DNA of 64,000 bases from Capitulum mitella (lineage: Eukaryota; Arthropoda; Thecostraca; Pollicipedomorpha; Pollicipedidae), in contig CP099849.1 in assembly GCA_030062745.1 (NCBI GenBank), positions 8,767,767-8,831,766 on the forward strand. Direction: 5' to 3'. The position numbers and the translations under genes are program-made. The notes below the pieces were generated by a model. That model did no database searches, was not told the DNA's origin, and was given only the letters and a program-made list of their open reading frames with translations. Shown here piece by piece: positions 1 to 14,099 of the stretch (the stretch's first letter is position 1; each line of letters begins with the position of its first letter).

Positions 1-3000
1 AACTTGAGTCAGAATTCTTCTAACTGTGGGAACCCTGGCTAATGACAAAAGGGCACTGGCAGCGAACTCTGCTTAACACACGGTCTCGTTAAAACATCGT
101 TCTAAGAAACAAAGGAAGATTGACATCGCAGAAGCCACTACTGTTAAGCTAATTGTCAAAAGATTACTACGTCACTTACTCGTTTTCAGGCATAAGACCA
201 CGCAAGATCTCCGAAACGTCGTCATAGTACCCCTTGACTTCATGATGGCAACGAACTTTAGTCAACATCGGCGCCAAATTAGCTGACAACTACAACTCGA
301 GTGACTGCAGTGCACCAACACGGAACACGCACAGCACGCTCAGCTCCCGGCGGATGAGATCTTTAGACAGTCGCCGGGCGTCCCTGCGTCGGCCCTGTTT
401 TGAGACCGGACGCCCGCTCTCAGCCAGTCGGTTCACGCGCCGCGCCCGAAATACAACAGAGCGGCGATTTCACGGCTGGTTACCGTTGTGGGCGGAGTCG
501 TTAGGGCCGGCGGCGGGACACGGGACCGACAGACAGCTGCTGGGGTTCCGTGGCGTCGATGGCTGCTTGTATACTGTTAGGGGGACATAAGAACACAAAA
601 ATGACATAAAGACTGTAAAACTTCTGACCTTCCTCGTGTTATTAACGTTTTGATTGTATGGCCTTCATATGGCAACACATGTGAAGGCCATACATGCAAA
701 TGAATGGCCTTCACAAATGCAACTGCAATGCAAATGTCAGGACATACAGGCAAATGTACGGCATTCACATGCTAAAATTAATATCTGCTGTTACACAATG
801 CATGCATGGGCTCTGGCTAGAAAGAAAATAGTGACAGGACTGGAATTAAGGACGCTCTGATCCAGATGCTACTCAACTAGGTCAGTACTTCATTTCCTGA
901 AAGAAGTGCCCGACATGGACTGGTCGTCGCTTGGAATATGAATACCAAAGCTGCAAAGGATTGCGGATTTAACTTAGACGTTTGGCGAATACGGACTTTC
1001 CGTAAACCACGACCTATGCGCGTGGCGCTGTACATCGCTTGCGGATCATTCCATTCTATCTAAATCAGCCTATCCTCACTCGGCCTGAATGCCCGGAGGG
1101 GAACCTGACACGGAGAACGTTGCGGCCGCGGCCGTCCTGTTCCTAGCCGGCACCCCATCCGGGTCGGCGCCGCCTATTCCAGGTCCGTTCATGCGGCGTT
1201 TCCTGCAGCTTTCTTCTCGGGATGACTGAGATAACGGCGAGCGGCGGTGGCGGCGGCGCGTCCCCGGCGCTGCTTATCCAGTCATCAGCTCATTTCCGGC
1301 CGCGGCGGCCGCCGGCTCGCGCCCTGTTCGACTTCGGAGCGGCCGTGTCGGCGGCGACGGCCCGCCACCGCCGAGCGTCGGCGTCGACGGAGCCGCCTGA
1401 GGCCTCGGAGTGGCCTGGTCTCAGTATGCGGCGAGGCGGCGGCTCTTTTATGTCCAGGCCGCGACTGCGCGACGAAAATGGCGGGACTGTCGCTCGGCTA
1501 AACTCAACACTAATCGCGGTTAGCGAGATCCGATGTTCAATGTGCCCTGAAATCAAAATAACTGAAATGGCTATTTCCTGGAATAGACACATGAAAATGT
1601 TCCAGTCACATCAAAGCACATGAACAAGAAAGATGCAGAGAAATGTTAAAGCAGATTGTTTCGTGTACTTACAGGGGAAAGGAAGCTCCTCTTCAGTTGG
1701 AGGGAGGCCAAGAAGGATTTGGGTCAGTTCTTTCCAGTCAACGCCCATAGGGTCCATGTTAAATGTCAGAAATGTTGGGTAGGGGAGCTGAAGCCCTCTG
1801 ACCCCATGGCTCCCGCGCCTATGTGTACGTAACAAATGTTAACCACGCAATCCTTGGGTAAATGCACACAACCCATAGGGAGCACCAATTCTGTACCGTT
1901 TCTTGTCACGTCTTTGCTGCTTTTTTCATGCAGTGAAAAAAATCTTCTAACAGCAGTTTTGGCAGCCATATTTCATTGTTCCGGCGTAATCAACACTGTT
2001 GTCGATCTTTCCTGATCAATGCGGCGCAGTACGGAAGATTGAACAACAAACACCATTTACTAACATTCGTGTAGGAAAAGTTACAATAACGCTATCTAGA
2101 CGTGGCTTTGTCTGGATGGTTCACAGCCAACCACCGCACCTCCGAATTCCTGCCCTGACATGGTGGCTAATGGCCCACTCCCACCGGCGCCACGACGACG
2201 CTCTGTCGCCGTCAAAACGCCAACGGTCCCCGAATGGGTCGAGATAGCCCCGGCAGCGAGGCTAATTCCTCGGGCTGCGCCGCAAACGGCCGGCGATACG
2301 TAAAGCGATGAGCATAAATCTGGGGGAACAATTCCGCGATCGCATTATCGCGCGCCGACACCGCCGGGCGACGCCGCTCCGTCCGGGAGCCGAGCTGATT
2401 TGAAAACTTAACCGCTCAATCCTTTGAAATCTTCGCCATTCATAATAGATGAGACAGAACGGAAGTGTTTCCATGGTTACCGACCTTTGTCGCCGCAGAT
2501 AGCAGAATAATGCTGCGCCGGCGGAGATTACAATGAAAACGCGGCGGCTGCTGATTGAAATAATGCTGGAATAGGATTCCGCCGCCATCAGAAAGAGTTG
2601 AGGCGTGAATGGGGCGAGGTGATTGTATTTGTGCTGGGAGAGAGACCAATGGACGATTTGGAGGGCTGAAAATATTGCTCGTGGGGAATGGAATGTCGTG
2701 GTTCAAACCCATCCGCAGCCTGCAAGACAGGGACGGAACTATTCAGGACCACCTGAACGGCGGTTGTTGCTTGGTTCGGAAACCTGAGTACCTATATTTT
2801 TACGCAAAAAAGCGGCACGCCCCAAATCAATCAAATATTACCTTTGGCGAGACTTATGACCTAAGATATCTTCGCGGAATCCCAAAATGTGGTATTCTTT
2901 AGGTTCCATCATCGAATGCAACCGATTGTCATTTAAATCAGCGGAATCGATCGATCAATTAACTTGCAGAGTTACAGAGAATGGGAGGGGGAGGGGAAAC

Positions 3001-6000
3001 GCCAGATCTTTTCTGTTCAAGAGCAAGGTGGTGAAGTACTGTAGCAAAGGTTTGGCTAAAAGCAGTTCACATCGAAAAATTCCCGGGGTCCCGATGAGTA
3101 GCATGATGAATAATAGACCCATTCATGTCGAGGTAATTACGTGATGCGCTTGGGAAACTACGTGGAGAACGAATAATTGTTTAAGGGGACTTCGCCTTGA
3201 AGTTAATCAGAAAAGATTTGCTTTTTTAACTGATATTGCTGACGTCGTCCGCATTATATTTCAACTTTTTAATTGCTAATTGCAATGCTTATTCAAAGAT
3301 GACAATAAGGTGTTGATTTCAACCAACAGCGCCCGTTTAATAATAATAAAATAATGCTGTAATACGTACTGGTGCTGACAGTGGAAAACGCACCAAAAAG
3401 AAAACATTTTTCCAAGCATATGCACAATCCATACCTTTTCATATGCCTTCCCGCTACCTTGGAATTGATGAACCGCATACTGATTCACACAAAGACCTTA
3501 GCTTTCAGAAATGGGCTTATTCATTTGTATTTAGCCCTTGCAAGGGATAAGGAACAATTTTGGCTCTTTTACTCTCCAGTTACGAAGTAAGTGTTGCTTT
3601 GGTTAGTTGTTCGGGTTAATATCAATACGACGTCCTGTAGAGCGCATGACGAGTGCGATCTGCTGCGTTTCTCTTCTTTTCTTCAGTTTCTCTTCAGAAT
3701 CAGAAGCATGTTTTAAATTTTACAGATTACTTTACACGTTTAGTTTTCCTTGATTTAGTTCACGGCATACAAGGATAGCCTTCGATCAATTCCAATTGTT
3801 TTGTACTGAGGAATTGCCGTCAAATGTCACTAATGGCCTTTTGTAAAAGTACATAACCATTGTTTTCCCGCTGAGAGTATAAATTTCGGACCTTGTCGTT
3901 GAGGCTTGCGTGTCGAGACTTGATGTCGCAAAAACGATGTTAGCAAAAAGATTCGTTAAGTTTTTTATGCGCGGCTTTTTCGGTTTGGGAACATTGTTAC
4001 GTTTCGTTTACCTTGGCACCTAAGAAAACGACTCGGCGGCCAGTCAGCCCCATGCTGAGAAGTGTTTAGTTTGCAACAAGTTGCCTACTAAAGTTTTAAC
4101 ACTGTTTGCGTTGATATATTTATATGAAAAGGAAGTCAATATATTGCAGCGTTTGTTTAAATCCGTTCGTATTCGCCATGCAAAGTGACTAATATATTTG
4201 TGTCTATTGGAATAGAACCAACCAAGTAGATATAGTCGAAACTAACAAGCCAATGCGAATCGGGCCAAACACAAGCCTTGTCAAAGATGATGCAGATAAA
4301 CAAACTTTCGCCGCTGAAACTGCGGTTGATTACCTTTCGATAAATTCATGGGTTGCTTTAGTTTTTTTGGCGATTTACTGAGCTTAGGCCAACAGGGCAA
4401 GAAAAGTTGCGGGCGGGATAAAGCCTAAGGGCTAGTCACGCGGCTTAGATAAATGCTATGTGAAACAGATATGATTTTTTCCTTTCGTCGAAGGACCCTG
4501 CAAGTAAATTGGCAGGTGGGTTGGAATACGGTCATATTCGGTGCATTTTACGTGTGCTGAATAAACCAGGCAAAGTATGCTGTGGACAAACATAGTAAAG
4601 CGAAATTTGTCAGATTTATATGATTTAGTCCGTCGAAATCCAAGAGAAGTGAACAATGACACAAATGAAATGGTTAAAATACCGACAGCAGCTACTATGT
4701 AAGGATATTGAATGCCATAGGTCAGAGACCAGGTACAATATGAGGAGAAGGGCAGCGTTTCGGAAGAGTTTTTCATACTTGTTTGTCCATTTTTGAGAGC
4801 CCAGCACCGTTACCGGCAGCGAAAACAAGACTTGAAAAAGAACTTCCTAAGACGGAAACATCATTCAGTAAATGCGCATAAGGACGGAAGGGCTTGGTGT
4901 CGTACATGCCAGTCAAACAACTAAACTGTAAAAAGGACCAAACTATTTTCTGGCGGAAATTTCATGATTCGTTGTTAAGTGGTCGCAGAAGTATTCGCCT
5001 GTGAAAAGCGTTGCGGTCGGACCGAGCTGGGTGGCCTTTGTGATATGATTTTTTTTGCTAGTTAAAGAAAACACTGTCGGCCGACAATCTCGTTCGTCAC
5101 ACGAACGTGAAAATCAAAACGATGTTAAAACCCATTGTTGTAATTCACCATGACTGGGAGAAGGCATAGCGTGGACTGTGCTGTGCCTTTTAATACAATA
5201 TTCTGTGCAACAATCGCGGCTGCATGACGCTAAACGTTCCTTAAATTCCCACCAAATCAATGAAGAAGTAATGAACGTTTGAGGTTCTAAGAAAGGTCCC
5301 TCCTATCTGGTAGGGAAACAATAAATGCTGGGTGATTCATATGTATTTGTACATATTTATATGTGTATATATTTATATGTATATACTGCTAAACCGGAAA
5401 AAATGGCTGTTCAACGGCCCCGCCAGTCGGAAATCCGCTGCCGCTCATCCTACCATCCCAGCCCTAAACACTCCTGTTTGAACGTAAGGCACTCAGTGCC
5501 CTGATTTGCGCATTACGAAAGATCGGAGGGGCGCACATTGCAGACGTTATCGCGAAACCTTTATCGAGAGATTTCTTTTGAAGTGATGTGATGTCAGCAA
5601 TTTCTTTGGAGCCCATGGGTGTCCTTTTCCCGTTAAGGTGCTTAATTGATACAACGACGGTGCATGTGTCATGTCACCAACTTAGAGTACATGAAACAGA
5701 AAGTGGCAACAAGTCGCTGTTCGGTCAAAAGTGACAGTGCTAGTTATCAAACATTTATGCTACCAGTAAGCTAAATATGATACCATTTGCTTTTACTTTC
5801 ATTGTGCATGAAAAGCAAGATCCATCCACCAAACATTATATAATGGAAGTGTTCCCATACCGTTATTTTTTTACCATAAGTGTCCTTTGTGGCGATGTTG
5901 CAAAACGGCACCAAGTTCCAAAAATACCCTCATCCGTGATGTCTGACGCAGACAAGTAGGCACAAGTCATGTTTTATTTGCTATCCGCCACTGCATGTCC

Positions 6001-6100
6001 CAGTTAACATGCCCCAATCACGCTGCACAGCCATCTCCGGCTCTTCGCCGTTCGTTCATTATGGCTTAGGGACGAACCTTCTCCATGGGCCATAAGGCGC
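1..6100. other. Gene-free stretch, mostly unique AT-rich DNA
   Basis: I see no exon, RNA gene or complete mobile element here. Open frames are short and unrecognised. A GC-rich patch lies at about 1090-1500 and another at about 2140-2420; both are open in several frames on both strands, as expected from composition. A 13-bp inverted repeat is at 655-694. The segment near 4890-5050 resembles 15260-15420 (shared words around 'tttcatgattcg'), so it is probably an old dispersed repeat. Confidence 0.6.
655..694. repeat. Inverted repeat with 13-bp perfect arms
   Basis: Arms at 655-667 (TGTATGGCCTTCA) and 682-694 are perfect reverse complements around a 14-bp spacer. Related ATGGCCTTCA words follow at about 704-713. 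No TIR or target duplication was found, so the origin is unknown. Confidence 0.7.
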
Positions 6101-6660
6101 CCATCCGGGTCCTCGCCATTGCACCAACAACGCAAAGAGGACGACCTGCCCGCGGGCGCCCTTGGCCCACTCAGCCCCAGCCCTTCACGAGCGGCGTGCC
6201 CCTCCGCGACTGAGCTGGCCGGTGCTCAGATAGGAGCGCCGGCCGGCCTCGGAGTGTTTACCTCTCAGCGGCTCGGTCTGAGGCCGGCTCGGACTCATCG
6301 CCGGCCGGTCCTCCGACCCCCCGGGCGTCCACGTCACGACAGGCCGGCCACAATGCCACTATCTGGCGGCGGCAATTACCTGTTTGCGTCGGCAATCCGG
6401 GCCCGGCGGCGGGCCGGCGCCGGTATCAGATAACGCTGTTTTACCAGCAGAGTGGTGTGCATTGTTGAGCGCGGCTGATACGGGCGCCCGGTTGCCCAAG
6501 CGAACGGCCCATTGTGTGCGCTTATCCGAAAGGCCGCGCCGACACACTGCCTGACAATCGCAGACTTGGGCCGGACACTGGCCCGTCGCCGCCGCCGGCA
6601 GCGACGGCCACAGCGGCGGTGGCGGTGCTGTGATGCCACGTCAAAGGGCCCCAGGGGTAG
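6100..6660. other. GC-rich, CpG-rich patch without a recognisable gene
   Basis: The block is strongly GC- and CpG-rich against an AT-rich surround. Open frames occur on both strands, but the predicted peptides are low-complexity Arg/Pro/Ala and look like composition artefacts. It could be a regulatory island or a non-coding first exon; nothing decides this. Confidence 0.35.
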
Positions 6661-7649
6661 AAGTGCGGTTATGGCGGTTTAAATGCAAGCTAGACTTGAA
6701 TGTTTTGTGAAAATGATGTTTTGGATCTGAACTCGTGCCAAGCAGAGCTTGTTGTACGACTGTGGACCATATCCGGTCGTGCAGCTCTAGACACCGGCTG
6801 ACTGCGTAGAGCGATTGACTATTTTACTGTATGACTTAGTCACTGCAGCTAACAGCGATGCGCTAACCGGCCGCACGACGAACGGTGTGATACGTTGCCA
6901 CAGGGACAGTGGCAAAGTTGCAATCCAGGTGCAGGAAAGATGGGAAACGCTGTCGTTCGATGCATTTCCTGTCCGCATAGCTGTTGGGGTGTCAGCATGC
7001 CTCACTGGGAAATGAGGGGAACTTAACCACGTTGACACGGCACACGCAGGCCGACAGCATAGTCCGTGAGCTTGCCTTGGAGCTACAAAGATTCGAATTC
7101 ACGACGTACCGCGCCAGACAATACAGGGTTTGTCGTCATCTGCTCTTCCTGACTGATAACGTCGTTCTGGCCCTGATACTGTCTTTGTTCAGTAGGTGTG
7201 TCGTTAAGACTAAAGATTATGGTTGCGTACAGGCTGGAGGTCTTACAGCTGCATCATAATGCTTGCTGGAGTTGGCTCGTAACACCTACCTGAAAAGGGG
7301 CGCAGTTAATCATTCCACACCCACTGTTTACAGCCCCACAATAAACAACCGATTTGACTTGCGTCAATAACCAATTCCACTGCGAGCACCAATGGCCCAC
7401 ATCGTAATCGACGTCCGCTAAAGTGCATCGTAGAAGCTGTATGTTATGTGGGTGCGCCACACCGCTCACTAACCCAAAATGATGTCGAACAAAGCTTCCT
7501 TTTTCTGACGTTTTCTTTGCACCAGTGGTGCGTGAAAAACTGCTTACAGACAGATAAAGATGAGCATTTAAATAATCTCAAACGCTCATGCACACGATAA
7601 GAACGGTTAAATAATGCACCGTTGACGTAGGAGCACAAACGTGACGCGG

Positions 7650-8090
7650 GTTCGAGCCCGGAGCGGTCCGAATGTTGGTCGCAGCGTGTTACCGGCCGAC
7701 GCAGCATTCCTCGCCGGAGCCGCGTGCCTCCGATTTTCCGGCCGGTTTGTCACAGCTAATTAGATTGGAGCAAAACCAATAATTACCTTTTCAGCAAGTA
7801 CCGCGCAAATTGATTGGCCTCTCGGCGGCGCGGCGGCGAATTACGACGCGCCGCGTTCGCCGCGTCGAGGGCCGGCGCACAAATGCATTTACAGTAGTTG
7901 CCTGGCTGAAGCGGGCGGCGAGGAGGGCGCCTGTTGTCCGCGGCGTGCAGGGGACGAGAATGGACGGTGTGGAATGGAGTGGACGGGGCAGCGACGGGAG
8001 AGGGGCGGCAGCGACAGAGGAGTGGACCGGACACTCGCTGATGGGTAGAGGGAGTGGACACCGGAGTGGCCGGGAGCGAAGGGGATGATG
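7650..8090. other. GC-rich patch, no supported gene
   Basis: A second GC-rich block is open in several frames on both strands with low-complexity products. No splice-supported coding segment or known motif was seen. Confidence 0.3.
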
Positions 8091-9185
8091 CAATGGCGTT
8101 TAGTGAGGTACAGGCACTGTAGTGACACTGTGGTGATTGGAGCAAAAACCTGCAAGCGTCTTGATATTGCTGGGGTCAGAGCCATTGCTGGGCGTTTTAT
8201 TTCCAGGTGGCATCGCCGAGTTCTTACTATTTTTTTTTCGTTCAGTGGGGTTTCACTGACTGCGAAACTTACCTCACTGATAATAAAGTTTTAACCATCA
8301 CTCCAGTAGTCTGCTACGCCAACGGGCGGGGATTCTGTAGTGAACACTGGTAGCGGTACACCGGGATGCATCATGTCTTATAGAGATTTACAGAATACCT
8401 CCGAGTATTTCATACGTCTTACATCCTTTTCTGATCCCCCCGGCATCGTCAACCGATTGCTAACCGTGTAATTTCCTCCACCATGTGCACGCGACCAATG
8501 AAATGATGATGAAAAAACCGTGGTCAGGACCCACAACCCAGCCCGAGGCCCTTACTAGTCACTGGACTTCGAGGCATTCTTCCTAATTTCGGCCAGGGGT
8601 CCATCTCCATCAGACGTGCCATTTTCAGCATAAGACGGCATAGTGGGTACCCTAAACCGGACCTTTTTCCTGGCCGAGGCGGCGGACAGAGGAATCCGCG
8701 CGCTGATTCTCCATTCCTGGGACTCCGGCTCTGGGTGTCCTATCGTTTGTCAGCCGAGGGCCTGAACATGTCTCAGGGCCTTTGGCTGAGACGCTGGGTA
8801 GATAGGACAAGATGAAGTTATGGCCTTGGTGAAAGCGCCACATTATTTTTTGCAGTGTTCGGCATTTCGCTACCTCTTTAAAACCGGCTGGATGGAGACA
8901 CTTGTTTGTTTAAGTGGCATCTGTTGAACATGTGTGAGTATTGAGAAGATTAAAAGATGTTAGTTAAACTAGAGTCTTAGCCACGTCAGTGGATGTAAAG
9001 TCAGTTCCTGCTTTCAAACTGGGCCAGTCTCTTTTTGGACCAAGGGAATCCAAGCGGAAGGGCAACGCGGGGCATTGCTCGTGAAAAGCCACTTTTATTG
9101 ACAATATAAATGGTTATTTTTGTTAGTTTAACACGACATATGTATCAAATAATGCTTAGCACAATATCATACATTATGCAGTGTA

Positions 9186-10085
9186 TTCCGTAATGCGTTT
9201 AAAACACCCGTGATCAGGGGTGAAGGAGCGCGACGAAAAGTGGGGACCATTCGTCCAGGGGAGCCAACCTCCAAGGGGGACCGGATTTGCACGGGGGGAG
9301 GCGCCTGGCTTGTAAGAGGCGCCTGAATCGTGGACGTGTCTGGTCTGTAAGATGTTCCTTTCGAACGCCTGGTTTGTACAGGGGGTGCCTGATGTGTACG
9401 GGGCGCCTCACTCGTCAGGAGCGCCATGTCTTCGAAGGGCGCCTGATCCGTACGGGAGCGCCCGGCCCACAAAGGGCCCACGAGGGGCGCCCGATCTGTA
9501 CTAGGGCACCTGCATCATAGACGTATCCAGAGACGTAGGAGCGCGACGGAAAGTGGGGAATGGAAATGATGGTTTATTTACATATTTACGGATTTAAAAG
9601 CACAGAGATCAAAGTATTTCTTTTTTAGATACTTGTGCGGGTCCCGTACAAGAGCCTGGCCTGTAGTTGGGGCACGAGATATGTGGGGGGGGCCTGATCC
9701 TGATCATTAGAGGGGGGGAAGCCCCGTCTGACCTGAAAGGGGCGCCTTCATCGTAGACGTATCTGGTGCTTGAGGTATTCCGTAAGTGCGCCTGGCCTGT
9801 AGAAGAGGCACCAATTACATGAGGGGAGTCTAATGTGTACGGGGTGCCTCGCTCGCCAAGGGCGCCCAGCTCCCGAGGGACGCCTTATCTGTGTAGGGTT
9901 GCCTGGCCTGCAAGAGTGCCTGCATCTTAGACGTGTCTGGTCCGTGAAGGGAGCCAATTTCTTTGGAGGCGTCTCGTCTGTGCAAGAAAAGAAGAGGGTG
10001 GCGCCTGGCCTGCAAGGGGCGCCGGGGATTTCAGTTACCTTGGCCTGTACGAGAGCGCTTACCTGTAAGGGGCGTCGTATCCACG
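9186..10085. repeat. Degenerate GGCGCC-rich tandem array
   Basis: About 0.9 kb is built of short, divergent units around a core like GGGCGCCTGNNCTGTACG (roughly 20-30 bp period). The phrase 'gagcgcgacg.aaagtgggga' occurs twice, near 9227 and 9540, which suggests a higher-order duplication. The unit resembles the GGCGCC-rich array at 19.26-21.29 kb but is not identical. Open frames across it are repeat artefacts. Confidence 0.65.
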
Positions 10086-10165
10086 AGGAGTGGTTGATCA
10101 ATATATGGGGGACCTCCTGGAGGCTGGTGGCTGTTACAGATTGAAAAAGGCCCTCCCTCAGCAAA

Positions 10166-12840
10166 AAAAGGAAGAGAAGAACCCCAGGTTTGGTATTTAT
10201 TGGACAAATCTATTTTTTATTTTCCCTCAGAACCCTTTTTTACCGTGACAAAAAGGGGTCGCCCGCACCACTGACCAAAAAGCTGGGGGACATGTTCACC
10301 TGTCCATCCCCATAATTACACCCATGCCCGAGATGCCACCCAACACTTTGCTAACCAAGAATAGCTTAGCCTCTCCCAGGGTGGCTAGTTTGGTTCCACT
10401 TCTTTTCCATTTCGTGTTCTCACTCCTTTTTCATTATGCTGGGGGTTCACGGCGTATGTTTAGTTTAGAATTCACCGTATGTATTAGGCATGTCGACATA
10501 AACTGTTTGCCTTGTCCCGAGCGAGGTCCACGTTCGTCGCACCATATGCGTTAGAATAAAGGAGGAGTCAGATGTCCGAAATGGTGGTGGTGTCGCAGTA
10601 GAAACACTCCGAGAGGAAGTAGCAAGGACACAAATGAGAAGTGAGAGCTTGGTTCGTTATTTCTTACCCGAAGCACCTTTACCTGAATACCTGGAGGTTG
10701 TAACTGGAAGCTAGCGAAAATTCCAGGAACAGCCATACCCAATGAACACTGCAATAATCTTAACATGATCTTTCTGAAGCTCACCAATGATATGTAGCAA
10801 ACAAGACCATAACAATATTGTTCAACTCAACAATGGAGTTTGAATTTCAGTTGGACTCAGTGTACGATCGAGTAATAGTTGTGGCGCAGAGGCTTTAACA
10901 ATATGGTTGTAAATGGTCCGATTAAAAGAAAAAAAACATTCCATGACCTGCCAGCGCAAAAGAAAAAAGAAAAACCGCAACATTGCAAGTCCGTTGCCCA
11001 CATTGTCAGCAACGGATTGGCAAAACCCAATTCCACGTTAGTCTGTGCCGGTGTTTCGCCCAGCCTCGCAGTGAAGAACCATGTGATGAAGGTAGGGTTG
11101 TCGTTTCATATTACCTTTCCTATTCGTGACTAAAATCGCTGATCGCATGTGGCCCGTGCGCGGGCATGTTGTTTTGTATGATTTTGAGGGGGCTTCAGTC
11201 CTCCATTGTTGGCTCGTTCATCATGAGTTGATTTTTAGGACCACCATGTGCAGGACGGGTGGAGTTTTCTGTAGATGTTAATAGGTGCTCTGTTCTTTGA
11301 TCGGTTGTTCGTAATATGCGAAACTGTGGCCTCATTTACGGAAACGATTGGCAAACCACAAATGAAAAAAAACAGGCCAGGGTTGTGGCAATATTTAAAA
11401 AAAAAATCACTTTGAATATTAAGATACATGGACGCACAATCCGTGAGGCACTTTAAACAAACTTTTTAAAAGGGTTTGCACCTGCTATAGGTGCACGGTT
11501 GCTCAATAATGTTGTGGTCCTCAACAGTACTGGCATAGATATATCTATCCAAAAAGTAAGAACAAGAATGTAGCTTTCGAAGTGTCATGTGGGACGGTGG
11601 CCATGTAATTGGACACCGGTATGGTAATATAAGCTCAGAAATTATTATATAAACTCCATGGTGCTGCACGAGAAGAAAATGACTGAAAATGTTTTTGGAC
11701 ACATGAATTTTGCTCGTGCTTTGTGCCACATAGTACAAAAATAGTCAGTTAAATGTCGTACCATGTGGTTGCCCAATTTTAGCAAGGATGTGTTGAGTAC
11801 CACCAAGGAGAGCTGTCCTTCATTTGAAGCAGATTAAGGCATGAATTAATGGAATGCGTCTGGTGGAGGAAAAAGATGCAGCAAAAATCAAGAAGGACCA
11901 CGAACCCAGTGTTCTGTATTATTTTCGTTCGAACAACTTTCTTTAACAATGAATGCATGTGCTGATGTTCCTAGCTTAGATCAGTGTCAAAACTTCGTCT
12001 CGTAGTCATCATTATCGTGCAATAACCAGAGGATGGTTCGGGACCTCTACATATAAGTGTCTCCATGATATGAACACGCCAGGATGGATTTAACCAATAT
12101 CCGAAACCCCTTAGATAGTTAAAAATCTGTTGCGCTAAAACCTAATATCTAAAAGCATTGTACAATATTTTACTTGGAAGAAGAACACGCTTGGAAGCAT
12201 AAACGTTTGAACCCATTTTAACGCATAAGCGCCCGACTAGCAGTCGGCGCCATCCATGCCAATGGGGGTGGTGGAAGGGGAGCGTGCTGACAACGCCCCC
12301 TTTCCCTTGCTTGTGAACGATCTGTTCCACGATAAAAATAACCATGTCACTGAAAAGCTCGTGACAAGAACTCGAAACCCTTGTCGTTCGTAACTTTTGA
12401 AGAATATATATCCCATGTACGCCCTATAGATGTTTTCTCGCAACTGGCTACATGGACCCGGGAAATATCCTGATCAATCAATGGCCGATTTATATAGTCT
12501 AAGGAAAGGTACCAAAGGAGGAGATGAATATCCGCAAATACCTGAAGAGGTCAAATTTCCTTTTCTTCTTTTCTTTAGCAGGAACGTCCAGCTATGGATA
12601 CGGCGATGCTCTGCGCCGATGCAAAAAGCGAAGGGCATGTCTTTGGCGTTCCTTTATTTTGGTGAAATAGGCCTTACTATCTTGTGTTTCTTCATATTGG
12701 GTAGTAGTGTTATGGGTTTTCATGCTCAATTCTTGAAAAATGGTGGTTTGTAATATACACCACTGGTGGAGCTTTATTTGCGCCATTTGCAAACTATATA
12801 TTGTTTAAAACGTTTTAAAACTATACATTATTTAAAACGC
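10166..12840. other. Gene-free stretch
   Basis: AT-rich, apparently unique sequence. The short ORFs show no recognisable domain. No RNA gene or terminal-repeat element was seen. Confidence 0.5.
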
Positions 12841-12843
12841 TAA

Positions 12844-12872
12844 CTGGCTTTCAAAGCAGCTTTGAAAGCCAG
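12844..12872. repeat. Perfect 29-bp hairpin
   Basis: The arms are CTGGCTTTCAAAGC (12844-12857) and its exact reverse complement (12859-12872), separated by a single A. It sits at the edge of the dispersed repeat starting near 12880 and may be part of that element's terminus. Confidence 0.75.
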
Positions 12873-12879
12873 CTCTGTC

Positions 12880-13370
12880 ATTTGTATCCGTTCCAAGTAA
12901 ATCATCGCCGTTTTTGAGGGCGGCGCATTTTGGATTATACCAGTTATTAATGGCCTGACCTCGGATCAATGACTGGAGGTCAGTAGCACTTTCCTAAAGG
13001 ACGATGATTTGGAAATCCCATCAGCTCATAGCCAAAATGTCGGCAAATTTCGTCGATTTTCCCAAAAACGACGACATGTGTCGAAAATGGCTTGATCTTA
13101 GGCCAATGACCTGGAAGTTCTTGAAACATTTCAGACATGAGATTTGTTGCAAATGTCAAGGCCTCTTATCCTAGAAAGCTTTGTTTTAATATCTTAATTT
13201 TTCGAAAAAGTTGCAGAGGGTTAAATTTTTGAGGCAGAGATTCACATGAACTGACATAGATCAGAGACCTGACTTGATCTGAGGTCAAAACTTTTATACA
13301 GGACGTGAAAAAGATCAAGCAAAAAGTAGACAACATTTTGTGTCATGTGTTCATTCGTTCTCTCGCATTG
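12880..13370 (+). repeat. Dispersed repeat family C, copy 1
   Basis: About 0.5 kb is alignable by eye, inverted, with 58245-58700. Shared landmarks are 'atcatcgccg.tttt.gagggcgg', 'gacttgatctgaggtc' and 'tttttcgaaaaa'. It contains several AGGTCA-type words. No open frame and no clear target duplication were found. Confidence 0.6.
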
Positions 13371-14099
13371 TTTAGAGAACCTCGGGGGAGGGGGGCTGTC
13401 ATCAATCTGTCCCAGGCGGGGCCGGGTTAATTGAACCGATAATAACGTTAAGAGAACGCACTCGGGTCTAACGTTAGATGTAAAGGTAGGAAAAAGGTTA
13501 TTAAATTTAAGATTAAAGAATGCATGCTTTTGATGTCAAAAGTATGCACGAAACATGTTCATTGTCCCTGGTCTATGGTAATGACGTCGACAAGGCAGTT
13601 TAACTTGAAAAGGCAGTGCCATGTCAAAAATGTTTCCCCAGATAAGAAAGACACGAATGAAAAAGCTATAGGTAATATATAGTAATAATAGCTTACCTGG
13701 TACTACTTTAAGACACCATGAACCACATTTTAGCCTTTCAACTCGTCATTAGACATTTTATGACCCACAGGAAGCGGATCCAAAAGCATGTATTACGACA
13801 GGGAACGTGGGACAATGAATTCAGTTTTCGAGAATATCCGTGCTTCCCGTTCTCTCATTGTATTAAACCACTTTACGTAGGCACTCCTTATTTTCCCTAA
13901 CGTTGGGCTAGTGGACAGCGTAGTGCCCACCGGCGCCTAGTACCTCGGCAGTTAAAGGCTGGTTATCCTTTAGTCACCGAATCACAACGCACTGCCATCC
14001 GGCGCCCTTCATTAGCGGCCGGCACTGGTCGCTAACAGTGGCTGTTGTTTGCAAGGTATTCATTCGATTTTATCACGACCTCAACCATAAAAGAGGGTT

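Noticed and set aside
2690..2712. B-box-like GGTTCAAACCC (others near 7650, 35506 and 59228)
   Set aside because: No A-box at the right distance and no cloverleaf; not called as tRNA genes.
6119..6433. 104-codon GC-rich ORF
   Set aside because: No known domain, no splice context, overlapping open frames on both strands.
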